From: Patellaria atrata CBS 101060
Lineage: Eukaryota > Ascomycota > Dothideomycetes > Patellariales > Patellariaceae
Assembly: GCA_010093705.1 (NCBI GenBank)
Contig: MU006089.1
Coordinates: 73,099 to 137,098 of the forward strand
Length of the DNA stretch: 64,000 nt
Reading direction: 5' to 3'
In this document: positions 11,281 through 23,382 of the stretch, piece by piece
Numbering within the stretch: position 1 is the stretch's first letter
How the letters are laid out: each line of letters starts with the position of its first letter
Made by a program: the position numbers and the translations under genes
Notes under the pieces: model-generated
Seen by the model: only the letters and a program-made list of their open reading frames with translations
What the model was told of the DNA's origin: nothing
Databases searched by the model: none

Positions 11281-12129
11281 GAGACGCATGAGCCGGTGAA
11301 GGATCTAGGAGCTTGAGGAGAATAAGATATTTTATATATACGAAGCTTGTGTTACTATGAAAAAGGAGAAGCCAAGAGAGAGGTATATTTGTATCATCGT
11401 AGATGTTGGGAACGGGATCTGCATTTCCATTTGTTGGTCGATCAGTTGACCTTATTATGGTGGAAGTTCACGTCTAATTCCATGTAAAATACTCTCCGCA
11501 CCCCACTACGTCGTTTATAAATAATAACTACCCTTTGCCCAGGAATCCCGCCCCTCTGTCAGAAGAATTAAGACGCCAAGAAATTCCGCTGTGACTACTT
11601 GTACACGACGGAATCCACAATAGCAACATCTCTCGCCGCGAGCATACCGAGGAAAAGACCGAAGCGGTTATACTTTCAAATTTGAACTTTTACCGTAAGA
11701 GGTCTTAGTCCCTGCTTTATTGGCTGAAACTCAGGGGTCGGAAAATTCGTCTGGGGCTGAAACTCGGGTCAGACCCTGCGGCTGCTGCTGGCGATGCCGT
11801 ACAATTTTCAAAGACATCACTGCAGATGAGCGATGACAAGAACGGGATTCTTTTGCGCAGCTTGAACTTTACCGTCTGTTCTGATTTCTTATATGTAAAT
11901 AGTGTGTTATATACAGGTTTGAATATACCGCGGTGCATGCCGTGTGATGGTGTCGTAAATGGTATCAATATCAGTGCAAAAATGCTGTCCTCCCAAGACG
12001 CCAGCCAGCGCTTCCCTTCCGCTAACGAACGATCCATTCATGAAATAAGGCGGCCTAAGCCAGATTAGAGTAAATAGTGTGCAAAGAAGTAAACGCATGC
12101 TCCATCCCCTCCCCTCCCATTAAGCGATC
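11281..12129. other. Intergenic region
   Basis: The region holds the 3' ends of mL44 and of the minus-strand membrane protein. A 63-residue minus-strand frame at 11907-12098 starts with a hydrophobic stretch (MRLLLCTLFTLIWL), but it shows no cleavage site, homology or splicing partner, so I do not call it a gene. Confidence 0.5.
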
Positions 12130-13265
12130 TTAAATCGTCCTTGTCGTAAGCGCCAGATCTCTCTTAACCCGCTGTCGGTAAGAGTCTCTGAATTGAATCC
12201 TGCCCAGCGTTCCTAACCCGACAACAACGATGAAGGTCACCGTCCAGATTAGGGTTACGATCATGCCGGTGGGAAAGATTCCTAGCGTTGTGCCAGGAAG
12301 TTGGAATGGTGTTGCAGCAGCCGCAGCGGCAGATGCAGAGGCGGCGGCGGCGGCAGCGTTAGTTGCGGAATTGGCTTCGTCCTCGAAGACGCCAGAGACG
12401 AAGGAAGCTTCAGTGGAAGAGAGTGTAGTCTCGATTTGTTCATTTGTCCCAGGATTCGTCGTTGCGAGTTTGATAGACGGAACTAAGAGGGGTTGAAGTT
12501 GCGCACTGTGATATACGTCAGTAACTTAGGATCATCAATGGGAGCTGTATGTGGCTTATGGACTTACGCATTCATTGCTGTACCCATGAGGTTGTCGTTC
12601 ACTTTGCCAACGTATGTAAGAACCTTAAGTTCTGGCATATTGTCGGTGGCCGTCTGTCGACCTTCAAGGTTACCTATACTGAACTTCATTGGTGGAGTAG
12701 GGGTTTGTGGAGTTGCGCGTTTCTTCATGAAGGTGCCATTGGTGTTCTGAACAGTTGCTCCTGGATATGACAATCCAACCGTGATGTCCTCTACTGCGAC
12801 ACCAATCCACGGTCCAATGGGAGCAGATATGTTGTAGACCCGTAACTCTGCCTCGAAAACACCGGTTGAATTGTCTAGGAACGGGAGATTGTAGCACACA
12901 GCTATTCCAGACGGGTTGGAAGCTTGTCCTTCTAACGCTCTCAGAGCATTTGAGCACGCAACTGAAGTTTTTGCATCCCATTCTTCCAGGTTTATTGTCG
13001 AAGCATCTCCGGATTGTGGTGTCGTACTGGGATTGGGCGCCGTGGTACCAGATGATGTCGGCGAACCTGATGGTGCAGCATCCTGCCGTCTATCGAGATC
13101 CTCAATTGCATTATCGATGTGTCGGAGGACATTAAGGTGAAGTTCGTTGGACCGAGGATGGATGCCATGTACTATTTCTCTAGCTCTGTGGAAAGACTGT
13201 GCGGAAGATTGAGCGAATTGTGTGGCGATGAGTAGACTTGTTGCTACTGAGGTCTTGAACAACAT
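12130..13265 (-). CDS. Secreted or membrane-anchored alanine-rich fungal protein, function unknown
   Basis: Two exons, 12568-13265 and 12130-12505, joined across a 62-bp intron, give about 357 aa. It has an N-terminal signal peptide (MLFKTSVATSLLIATQFAQSSAQS), a Ser/Thr/Pro-rich linker around residues 60-90, an extracellular domain with a few cysteines and predicted N-glycosylation sites (for example NSTG and NISA), a run of 20 or so alanines and small residues, one strong C-terminal membrane helix (MIVTLIWTVTFIVVVGLG) and a basic cytosolic tail. The layout is that of a type I membrane protein of the fungal cell surface. I do not recognise the family. Confidence 0.75.
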
Positions 13266-15622
13266 TTCCTAAAATGTCTTCTAGATTGGTACACTATTGA
13301 AAGAAAGAAGGAAAGTATTAAAGGTTGTACTAGTAAAAAGAGAGTGTATGGCCGCACAGCAGCTCGGTCAAAGGAAGGTGGGCAAGAAATGAAAGAGAAG
13401 AATGGAAATGGGGACTGAAGATCAGAGTGTGACGGAGACAGTACAGTGCATGAATGATGAAAAATCTCGGACCGGAGGACAAGCGGTGGTATTAGAAGGA
13501 AAGTGATGTTTGCTCAGCCAGAAGACCGTGGCGTGATTTTAGACCATGCTCAACACGGTTGGTAACAGAACCAGATATCTAGAAGAAGGGTGGTACGATG
13601 AAGTTGAGGCAAGAAGACTCGAGGTGGTCTCGAATTCGTATGAGTAGGGGGCATTGGGGAGTCTGCTACTGGTAAACATTGGTTTGAGATATCCATTACC
13701 GGATTGCTGGGAGGTATTATTGGCCGATTATGGATCCAAGAGCGGTTCCCAAGTTAGTTTACAAGAAAATATCACCATATTGGGTGAAGAGCTGTACGCA
13801 TTACGCAAGTTGAGACCGAGTAGGGGGTTAAAGAAGGGGAAGGTCTAGAGACTGGCGCCGTAGGAGATCTAACGAGATACATACCAAAAAGAGTAGGCTG
13901 ATACGAAAGAGTAGGGTAAAGTCATGGTTAAGGGCAGTAACGTGAAAGTATAGACATGATGGATGTGAAAATAAGGGCTGCATGAAGCTCCTTGAGACGA
14001 GTTGAGGTTGACGATTGAGGAATTAAGGGAATTAAGGGTTCAAAGATGCGGCTGCATGAACTGTTAGGGGTCCACGGGGGTTCCGAAGAGCCTCTAGCGA
14101 GCTTTTAGTCTTGCTTGGTCCTTCTTGGTGCTGCTCCCCACCGTTTCAAGTCCAAAGATCCGCAGCACTCTTTGTCGCAAAATAATTCTCGCTCACCATG
14201 AAGATCATTGAAGATGAAAAAGGGTCTTTCGAGCCTTGATCTTTCGTCCAACCCGTCAAAAGGTGGATGAGAGAAACGCGACTTCAACAATCCGTCTTAA
14301 AGGTCTCGAAAGTCCTCCACGTCTCAACCTGAGCGCGTCGTGATACGAACTTCGTACAGTCCAGTACCCATCTTATCACAAAACCATCGCATCTACATTG
14401 GAGCCGCCCCGGCTATGGCATCATACGAATGAAAAAGGATAAAAGATAATGTCGGTACTTCGACGACGGCATCTGTATCCACGTGACCGACTTCTTTTTG
14501 TGACAATCCTTAGGTCGGGTACACGTTGGCGACGATGAGCTGGCTCCGAATCGCGGTTGAAGACTCATCTTCACTTCTTCACTTCAGAACACGAATAATA
14601 AGAAGAGATGAGCTGTCTGATATTTCTAATACCTTTCTTCGGGCCTCTCCGCACTTTTTTTTTAGGTGGCAATGGCAAGTTTCTTCTCTAGGCGTCCAGT
14701 GCCGCTATGCCAACTTTGAACCCCTCGAGAGACGAGAGTAAATGAGTAAATGATAGTCCCCGAACTGCTGCATGGCTGATCGATTTTGAGATAGCTCACA
14801 TTTTTCCTTTTCCTTTGGTTGGGGAAGATTTAGATACGTACGGAAGTAGTGATTTCTACCAAGAAAAGTCCAAGTTCTTGGTCAAAGACAGAAGGTCGAT
14901 CAATGAGATGTTGAACAAGTATTCCGTACTCCAATCGCAAAATGATGCAAAGGGAAATCGATCATGGAGATTTCGCATCATTCATATAATTCGGCAAAGA
15001 CAACTAAGTACTTTCTGTACTTTCTGTACTTTAGTTACACCTTCGACGACGAGTATCCATCAGCTACGTGGCATGCGTTCTCGACCAGGTACTCTCATTT
15101 GCCCGGAAGTGCTCGTGCCCATCACATATTCGCCCAACTTCTCCAAATCTCACAGCATCCATCCACAAACTCCTTGTCAGCCACTACCACTCTACTGCAA
15201 CTTGCGCACTAAGGCGGAAGATGAGCTGCAGAAACAAAGTGCCAACACATCATGAGGCTTTCTGCATTCCTTCCTACTGAGCGTCCGACCTTCTCCATCA
15301 GCATCGTTCCCAGCGGGCCGTACCCTCGCTCCCGGACCAGTACAGTGTCAATTCCCAAACTTCACAGTCTACCTCTCTCTCTTATTTCTTTGCGGTGCAA
15401 ACCTCATTCTGTCCCAAATATCTGAAATGCTGTTTTTCTGCTTTCGTGCTGAACTTGGCCTGAAACCGTGATCGTCGGCCAATCAGTGTATACTGTACAA
15501 GCATGCCGTTCTGAATATATAGTCAATCATTTTCTGTTTCCCACTCGTTGGTACTGCGTGTTTCTCTTTAAACGGTCATCATCGCCAGTAATTGTCTATT
15601 TACGAAAGGGTCCAAGGTAGCC
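13266..15622. other. Long gene-free stretch upstream of the pseudokinase
   Basis: More than 2.3 kb with only small frames that lack family signals. It includes a 9-bp repeat (gtactttct, nearly three copies, 15008-15032) and a pyrimidine-rich leader from about 15350 to the start at 15623. It could contain long 5' UTRs or a non-coding transcript; nothing in the sequence decides this. Confidence 0.4.
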
Positions 15623-17425
15623 ATGCAGCACAATACCTCGTCATGGCGTTGGTCAAGCACCTCTGATGCTTCATCGCCAAAGCACTCCATGCTCCAACAT
15701 ACCGTCTCAATGTCGAATCTCCACGATGGCTCAACCTGGCAATGGAATCAGCGCTCACCACCTTCACCCGATTCATCATCTACATCCTCTGGAAGCAGGA
15801 GTGTGACCCCCACGAACCCATTTTCCTACGCAGGGGGTTCCCCGACCTCATCCGTCTCCCCAACATCTTCCAACTCTCCGCCAAAGGGAAGCCCGGAATC
15901 CCGGTCACCTCGTTCTACCAGCAGATGTGCAACTCCCGTCGCTCCACGTCCTGTTAGGCCCACGTTTGTGAGTCTGGAGATCGGCTCACCCGTCAATGGC
16001 TCACCACCGAAGGACCAAGCAATCAAGAGGAGCGAAATGCCGACTTCTCCCACTCCTAACCCTTACAGAGAGACGTATGGAATCAACTCTCTTGCATCTC
16101 TACCTACTGCAATCATTACCCCGATATGGATCCAAAAGATGAATCACGATATCCCGAAAGTCCTCAGTGGTATGCTATGGGAATCTTCCACCAAGACTAG
16201 ATCCTATCAATGGGCACTTTCCAACCCTAAGACAGCTCTGCTGTTTTTGATGTGTGATGATCTCCAAGCTTGGCCTAGAGCAGTCATTTATGGTCTTGAA
16301 GATACCAACTTACCTTATGAGGAAGCCGATCTAGCTGGGATTGCCGCTGATCCAAGAAAAGTTGTAGATACTCAATGGAGGGTCATGGCTAAAGAACTCC
16401 CAACAAATGGTCAGCATGTCGAATTCCTCGCCCGGGAAACTGTTCCTCTACAGCAAGTCGGAATGGTGAAGACGGCTGGCCTTTCGGACTCCAAAAGTGT
16501 CGACAAGGTTTTCTGGATTGGTGGAGAGAATGAGCAAAAGGTCTATGTTAGGAAACGATTCTTCCCGGGATGGCAGAAACAGCGAAAGAAGGTATACAAT
16601 CAGATCCAGGATTTCAGGAGATTCGATCACGCGAACATAGCCAAGATCGTCACCTCGTATGGTCAAGGCAATACACTTGGTTTCCTCACAACCTCTGCTC
16701 AATATACGCTAGACGAGTACCTTCAACTTCCCGCTGATGCTAACCGGACGAAACTTCTCCTCGATTGGGTGAATGACCTTACACAAGCTTTAGCGTACAT
16801 CCATAACATGGAAACTTCTCATAAATCAATTCGACCTCAGAAGATTCTTATTGAAGGCTCCCGGATCTATTTCTCGGTTTTCGGTATTTCTTGCGATAAC
16901 GACATCGATTCCCCCATAGACGGCGAGACACCTTCCCTTCAACTAACAGATCAAAGTTATATCTATCTCGCGCCCGAAGCTCTATCCCGACGCGCAGTAA
17001 ACAGGGTTGGAGACATATTTTCATTGGGCTGTGTATTCCTCTGTATGCTCACAGCGGTGAAGGGACAATCAGTTGCTAAATTCCAAGCTTATCGTGGCCA
17101 ATCCGCTTCTCGCGACCCTTCGTTCCACGCAAACCTAGATTTGGTATCCATCTTCATCAAGAAGCTAGACCAAATTAGTAATCCTGCTACTCACGGTCAT
17201 CATCGTAGAGACGAAGCCATCCACATCGAGAGGCAAGCTTTGACTTTCATCGCAGCGATGATGTCTGCAGAACCAGCTCGGAGACCTAAGATGAAAAAAT
17301 TGGCACATCATATCGCGAAATGGAATGAGAAGAGAGTACTGATGAGGAGGCGAAGTTTTGATTCCGGTGATAGTGGGAGATGGGGCGATACTTCGTCCTT
17401 GGATGGGTACTTTACTGGGCGTTAG
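15623..17425 (+). CDS. Fungal pseudokinase with disordered N-terminus
   Basis: One exon of 600 aa. Residues 1-150 are rich in Ser, Pro and Thr with many SP/TP sites, so likely phosphorylated and disordered. From about residue 285 to 575 a protein-kinase fold can be followed: the beta-3 lysine in YVRKRF (about K311), the catalytic-loop position reading HKSIRPQK (from H400) instead of HRDLKPEN, VFG (from V419) instead of DFG, then YLAPEAL and GDIFSLGCVF. The catalytic Asp, the loop Asn and the metal-binding Asp are all missing, so phosphotransfer is unlikely and a scaffold or regulatory role is inferred. The start codon is the first ATG and fits the low-complexity leader. Confidence 0.8.
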   Translation: MQHNTSSWRWSSTSDASSPKHSMLQHTVSMSNLHDGSTWQWNQRSPPSPDSSSTSSGSRSVTPTNPFSYAGGSPTSSVSPTSSNSPPKGSPESRSPRSTSRCATPVAPRPVRPTFVSLEIGSPVNGSPPKDQAIKRSEMPTSPTPNPYRETYGINSLASLPTAIITPIWIQKMNHDIPKVLSGMLWESSTKTRSYQWALSNPKTALLFLMCDDLQAWPRAVIYGLEDTNLPYEEADLAGIAADPRKVVDTQWRVMAKELPTNGQHVEFLARETVPLQQVGMVKTAGLSDSKSVDKVFWIGGENEQKVYVRKRFFPGWQKQRKKVYNQIQDFRRFDHANIAKIVTSYGQGNTLGFLTTSAQYTLDEYLQLPADANRTKLLLDWVNDLTQALAYIHNMETSHKSIRPQKILIEGSRIYFSVFGISCDNDIDSPIDGETPSLQLTDQSYIYLAPEALSRRAVNRVGDIFSLGCVFLCMLTAVKGQSVAKFQAYRGQSASRDPSFHANLDLVSIFIKKLDQISNPATHGHHRRDEAIHIERQALTFIAAMMSAEPARRPKMKKLAHHIAKWNEKRVLMRRRSFDSGDSGRWGDTSSLDGYFTGR

Positions 17426-18773
17426 GATTGAAATATAGAAAGAGGTGCATAACCAGTCGCGTATTCTTATACTGTCTTCCTTGACGATCGTTCGCATTCA
17501 AATTGCCCTCATTTTGCGGCGTTGGGACTACACGGTTGGGTCGGCCCGTCTGATACCCATTTGTTGATTATATTACCAGCATTAATCCTTTTCAATTCAG
17601 CAAGTTACTCTTTATATATATTCCCCATGCATACTTAAGCAGCTTTCGAATTCTGATACCTTTGCATATGGCTGTATATCTTAGTCTAAAAATATACTGA
17701 TAATAACCATACTTGAGCAATACTCCAGACACGAGACTTCCCATGTGATTGTGATTATTTAAGAAATCTGGATATCTATAGGGTTCATCCCCTAGTGTAA
17801 CATTTCTCACTACTGTTAGACCTTCATCGGGCTCTTTACGACAATTCTATACCTGTACAAGCAAAGCAGAAGGCTACGTGATAGCCGTGAGCATACTACC
17901 GTACAGACTTTAGGAAATGTTTGCAGTCACCCAGAGATTGTTCAGCAACCGTACAAATGCCCCCCCCCCCCCCCGGGGGGGGGGGGGGGGGGGGGGATCA
18001 ATTGAGATAGTAAGAAGAGATAAACAGTCGATGTCAAGTGTATAAACCGTGTTACTGCTCTTTTTGCCTCCTAGCACGATGGCTTTTAGTAGTTTTAAGA
18101 CGTCCTTTACTCCTTATGATCATCTTCTGTATAACAACGATATCCTGAATATTCGTATCCCTGATAGCCTCCGATATGTTCAAGCTTGAAAGAAACTTGT
18201 ACCGAATACACTCCTTTCCAGTAGAGGTTTAGGCATTTTACAAGAAGTCAGAATCCCATTGCTACCATGATGTGTCAGTTGTACGAGTAGTCCTTGTGCC
18301 TAATAATACCATCGGACATCGGTTCGCTACAACTTTCCCCCGAGCGATGATACAGCTCTAGAACTCGGATTATCTCATCCTGTCTCAATTCTATGCATAC
18401 TCTTCTTCAGAAGGTCAACCTCATCTGTATAGAAACAATTGGAGGATACATAGACTTAAAACGGTCAGCCCATCACTGAAATCCTCGCTTTGAAATTCCC
18501 ATGCTTCTCCTGGTTAACATTTTCTCCGCTTTACCTTCGATTTAGCCGCATCTATGATGTGATCCATTTACCCGTTCAATATCTCAGTTGTAAACCAGGT
18601 ACATCAAGCATATGTAATATGTTGATCTTGTACTATCAATATGCTCGTGCATTCTATCATAGCTTCTACAGATTCATATAAGAGTTTTTCAGTTCTCTCA
18701 TACCTCTTATCCATCATGATTCATCATCAATCTCACTCTGAGCAACTAATTGTCATTGATACTGGCCATAGAA
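17426..18773. other. Intergenic region with a C/G homopolymer palindrome
   Basis: About 1.35 kb, AT-rich apart from a run of 15 C followed by 22 G at 17960-17996. No frame here looks coding; the small frames have no start context or homology. The right end is the promoter of the GH43 gene. Confidence 0.5.
17960..17996. repeat. C15G22 homopolymer palindrome
   Basis: Fifteen C residues are followed directly by twenty-two G residues. The two arms are self-complementary and could form a hairpin or G-quadruplex. It may equally mark a problem in assembly or base calling. Confidence 0.9.
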
Positions 18774-20762
18774 ATGATAGGGTTTATAGTCCTTTTACTT
18801 GCGTATTCCACAATCGCCCAGAGTAGACAGGAGCCTACAAACTCAACATTTCAGAACCCTATATTCCCCGGTTTTTTCCCAGACCCGAGCTGCATTTTCG
18901 TGGAAGAGTGGGATTTAACCTTCTTTTGCGCATCTTCTAGTTTCAATGCTTTCCCAGGGATCCCTATACATGCGAGCAAAGATCTTAAGAACTGGAAATT
19001 AATAAGTAAGAATTTTACGAGTTGTAACGCATCATTGAAACCCTTTTGATGGACGTTACAATCTTTTATTCTTTCTCTCTGACACTTCAAGGTAATGCAT
19101 TGAACCGACACGAGCAACTTCCAGTTCTAGCATTGACAAATGGTTCAACCAGCGGCATCTGGGCGTCTACTATCAGATATCACGATGGTACCTTTTATGT
19201 AATAACGACACTGGAACATGATAAGAAAGCTACCGATGATCCCACTAGGCATGATAATGTTGGTGACGCTCACGAATAAATGGTATGCCTATATTATTGC
19301 TGAACAACATAGATGATTTTCAAGTCGGAAGACCCTTTCGACCCAACCGCGTGGAGTAATCCGGTACATTTCGAGTTCGAAGGCTACGACCCATCACCTT
19401 TCTGGCATGACGATGGTACTGTGTATATCCATGGAGCACATATTTGGCAAGTATCCCCGGGAATCTATCAGAACACCATCGATCTGGAAACCGGTGAACT
19501 AGGTGGCCCATGGATTAGTCTTTGGAATGGGACAGGGGGATTAGCGCCGGAAGGGCCCCATATCTACCGTAAAGATGGATGGTATTATCTCCTCGCTGCA
19601 GAAGGTGGTACGGGAGTTGATCATATGGTTACGATGGCCCGATCCCGTAGTATTAATGGCCCATTCGAGGCTAATCCCGCCAACCCTGTTCTTACGAATG
19701 CAAATACCACGTCCTACTTCCAAACACTTGGACACGCAGATTTGTTTCAGGATGAGAACGAGAACTGGTGGGCTGTTGCCCTATCCACAAGATCTGGCCC
19801 AGAGTATGTGACGTATCCTATGGGTCGGGAGACAGTAATGACACCTGTTACATGGGATGAAGGAAAATGGCCAGTATTCTCCCGTGTTCAGGGTGAGATG
19901 TCGGGATGGGAGATGCCGGATGAGAATTTGAATTTGGATGGGCACGGGTTTGTCTACTCTTCTCGCATATGTTGCGTGAAACTTCACTGACCAATATAGA
20001 CCTTGGGTAGGAGAGCCTGATGTTATAGACTTTGAGCCCGGATCTGGGATTCCTTCTCATTTTCTCTATTGGCGTCTTCCAATTGAATCATCTTATACAG
20101 TCTCTCCTCAAGAACATCCCAGAAGTCTTAGGGTCCGACCGTCGAAGCTGAATCTCACTGCTTATGACGGAAATTATGCTGGTGCAGGTGGACAAAGTTT
20201 CATTGGTCGACGCCAAACCGATACCTTGTTCACCTGGAGCGTGGATATGGATTTTTCTCCAAATGTCAGAGATGAAGAAGCTGGAATGAGTGTCTTCCTC
20301 ACGATGGTAGGTTTTGTACCTCTTAATACAAGATATATAGGGCCATGTGCGTGTACAGTACCGTGAAGAACTGACAGATCATAGAATCACCACATCCGTC
20401 TCGGTGTCGTCCTTCTTCCTTCTGACAATAGTACATCTCTTACTCCACATTTTCGCTTCCACGCAATATCTTATATTCCAACGCCACCAACCACGACCTA
20501 TCCGGTTCCTGCAGCATGGGTTGACAAAAAGTTGCACCTCGAGATTAAGGCTTTCAATCTAACTCACTATTCATTCTCCGCAGGCCCGGCTAGCTCAATG
20601 TCTGAAATGCGCACGATAGCGTACGCTGGAGCTGATATCGTAAGCTGGGGTTTTACAGGGGCCTTATTAGGGGTCTACGCGACGAGCAATGGAGGGAATG
20701 GGACTACGCCAGCTTATTTTGAGAACTGGAGATATCAAGGGCAAGGTCAATTTATGAGCTAG
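18774..20762 (+). CDS. Secreted glycoside hydrolase family 43 enzyme
   Basis: Exons 18774-19005, 19092-19258, 19313-19947, 20000-20306 and 20385-20762 give about 572 aa. A signal peptide (MIGFIVLLLAYSTIAQS) precedes a five-bladed beta-propeller. Family landmarks are NPIFPGFFPDPS, where the first Asp is the likely general base, YDPSPFWHDDG with the supporting Asp, and LAPEGPHIY with the likely acid Glu. The C-terminal part from about residue 350 is a jelly-roll module (RPSKLNLTAYDG, then YATSNGGNG) as in GH43 beta-xylosidases and arabinofuranosidases. It should act on arabinoxylan side chains or xylo-oligomers outside the cell. The donor of intron 2 (gttggt) is weak, but the joined frame keeps family spacing. 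The ATG at 18774 is chosen because it starts the signal peptide. Confidence 0.87.
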
Positions 20763-21251
20763 AATCTGGATCTCGGGGATATTAAGATAATTTCCTGTTA
20801 TCAAAAGCATGGCCGATTATTGATTTGTTCAAAGTGTAGGAAGTAGAAATAAATACTTCAGACCCAGTCGCAAAACAATACGAACTCAAGAATGGGTCAA
20901 TCAGGAGAAACTACCTTATATACATGTCGAAAACATCTAGAGCTTGATGTAGTTCTATCAGGAAAGGTTCTATTACTTTACTGTATGATGCAGTGATAGG
21001 GAAGCTATGACCATCCCCGTGCCCGCATCTCAACTGCTTCCAAGTTTTGGGTCTATAGTCTTCCCACTTCTCACCATCCGCTCCAGCCCCCTTCGATTGT
21101 TGTTTTCGAAGCTGTCCGGGCATATTTAGAGTAGTATCTAATGATAGGACCGGGAACCTCGCGCAATTGAAAGCCTCATTGGAGTTGTTCGGAAAGTCTC
21201 TACTATCCTGGAAGCTAGATCGACTTTTACCAGGTAGCCAGCTGAGCAATC
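20763..21251. other. Intergenic region
   Basis: The 489 bp between GH43 and the TRP channel gene. A 112-residue minus-strand frame at 20911-21249 reaches to the channel start codon, but it has no recognisable domain or splice partner and is not called. Confidence 0.5.
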
Positions 21252-23382
21252 ATGGTGCAGTGGAGGAAGCTGTTTTCTTTTGATGGGCAGGATAGACGAC
21301 ACTTTCATGATGAGATTGCTGGCCGTAAGTCCTCCAAGTTTCCTTGTACAGAAGATAACACTGATTGACACGTCCTAGTTCTACCTACAAGCCGCGATCG
21401 TCACCCGCCCTCTCCCATTCCTTCTCGCGAGGTTACAAAAGTAGCCCTTCGTCTGAAGCACCAACTAGAAGTCGTTATACCGTGCGAGCTGGAAGAATGG
21501 AAGATTACCAAAGCACACAGCAATGTGATCACGCCCAAAGTTGTAAAGACAGCTAAGAGCGCTGGAGGGGAGGAATATAAAGCTTGTGTAGTCTATTGTT
21601 TACTTGTGGTAAATAAATGGTTCAAGAGGCAAGCTTTGGCAGAGCTCTGGGACTCCGATTTGCACGAAGTTAGAGCTGTTGCTGCTGAAGTTATAGCAAA
21701 ACAGATGTAAGCTGTCTTTCCGCGACCCATCAAGCCCCAACTCTTACATTTCTTTGTAGTATTGAAGATGAGGAAGACATACAATATCTACTCGAAGAGG
21801 TTCTAGTCAAACGCTATTCCGTCCTCATCGACGGTAAAGACTCTATGCCTGCGAATGCTATAGAGAGAGCTGTAGATCTACACGCTGTTCGTGTCATTGG
21901 TTCTTCCGGCTATCAGAAGTGCATAAATTATCTTTGGCGAGGATGGCTCATTCAGGACGATGATGACCCTTCCCGTTTCATAGATTATGAGAACAAAACC
22001 AACACGAACTACTGGTCACACTTTGACCCCGACCGTATGCGTGTCCCAGCCTACCAAAACACGCTTCAGATCTTCATCTCTCTCACTTACTTGGCTCTAT
22101 ATACCGTAGCTATAAATACAGTCAACCCAACTGGTGATGTTGATGTCATTGAGGCACTGTTGTACTTCTTCACGCTTGGTTTCATCCTGGACGAAATTTC
22201 CAAGTTCTGGAAGGTCGGAAGATATTACCTTAGCTTCTGGAACGTATTCAACAGCACACTTTACGCACTTCTTACCATCTCCTTTGTGACCCGTATGATT
22301 GCATTAAGTCACGACTACAACAGCGATACTCGGTTACGGTACAACGCTCTTAGCTATAACTTTCTGGCTTTTAGTGCACCTATGTTCTGGTTGAGGCTCA
22401 TGCTCTATCTCGACTCTTTCAAATTTTTCGGCGCAATGCTTGTAGTTCTCAAAGTTATGATGCGAGAATCCATCATTTTCTTCGCACTTTTGCTGGTCGT
22501 GTTGATTGGGTTTTTGCAAGCGTTCATTGGGATGGATCAAGTGGACAACAATCTAACAGCAACTGGATTCATTATCAAGATGATGTTGGCCGCCATTCTC
22601 CAGAGCCCCGAATTCGATGAATGGGACAATTTTGCGGTATTTATAAGCTTATCTGTCCTTCGCCAACGCTATACTGACTCTTTCTATAGCCTCCATTTGG
22701 ACTGATACTTTATTACCTCTTTACTTTCATTGTTATGGTTGGTAAGTTATCGAATAAACGATTTGGTTTAATCACAGCTTGCTAACCCCTAAGACAGTGC
22801 TACTAAACGTCCTAATTGCTCTATATAATAGTGCTTACGAAGACATTACTGGAAATTCTGATGATGAATACATGGCACTGGTAGCACAGAAGACAATGCA
22901 GTTTGTTCGTGCTCCAGACGAAAACGTTTTCATCGCTCGTAAGTCCTTCGAACATGGTCATACTCTGATTACAGTTGTAATATGATATTGACATTCATCT
23001 AGCTTTTAACCTGATTGAGCTTTTCTTGCTCATAATACCATTTGAATGGTGGATGGATACATACAGATATGAGCGTTTGAACAATTATGTCATGGGCGTG
23101 ATCTATTCCCCTCTTCTCCTTATTACTGCTGCCATTGAAACAAAGGAAGCTCACAAGGTCAAACGCAATCGCAAGCGGGGTGAGGAAGATGAAGACACAA
23201 TTGAGGAGTGGGAACAACTCGCAGTCGAGTGTGATTTTGAAGGGGAAGGTTGGACAAAGAAGGTCGAAGATACTAAGCCCGATATTGAAACAGATGCCGC
23301 TATTGTCGAGATAAGGGAACTCAAGGAGCGCATCAAGGAGCTGAAGCAGATTGTTGAGGGAATCAAAGCTAATGGCAGTTAA
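21252..23382 (+). CDS. YVC1: Vacuolar TRP-type cation channel (Yvc1/TRPY1)
   Basis: Exons 21252-21324, 21379-21706, 21760-22636, 22690-22741, 22798-22938 and 23003-23382 give about 616 aa. A cytosolic N-terminal domain (to about residue 235) is followed by six or seven membrane helices, for example TLQIFISLTYLALYTVAINTV, VIEALLYFFTLGFILDEI and ESIIFFALLLVVLIGFLQAF, the last leading into the pore region GMDQ. The helix VLLNVLIALYNSAY is the conserved S6 segment of fungal TRP channels. The C-terminus holds an acidic coiled coil (IVEIRELKERIKELKQ). It releases calcium from the vacuole on stretch or osmotic shock. The first exon of 73 bp is the least certain. Confidence 0.88.

Noticed and set aside
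11907-12098. A short frame starting with a hydrophobic stretch, possible small secreted protein
   Set aside because: The stretch lacks a convincing signal cleavage site and the remaining 45 residues have no cysteine pattern or homology; chance is as likely.
13654-15280. Several small plus-strand frames upstream of the pseudokinase
   Set aside because: They are short, overlap in different frames and show no splicing that gives a family match.
20911-21249. A 112-residue minus-strand frame before YVC1
   Set aside because: It has no recognisable domain, no splice partner, and reaches the YVC1 start codon; it reads as a chance frame.
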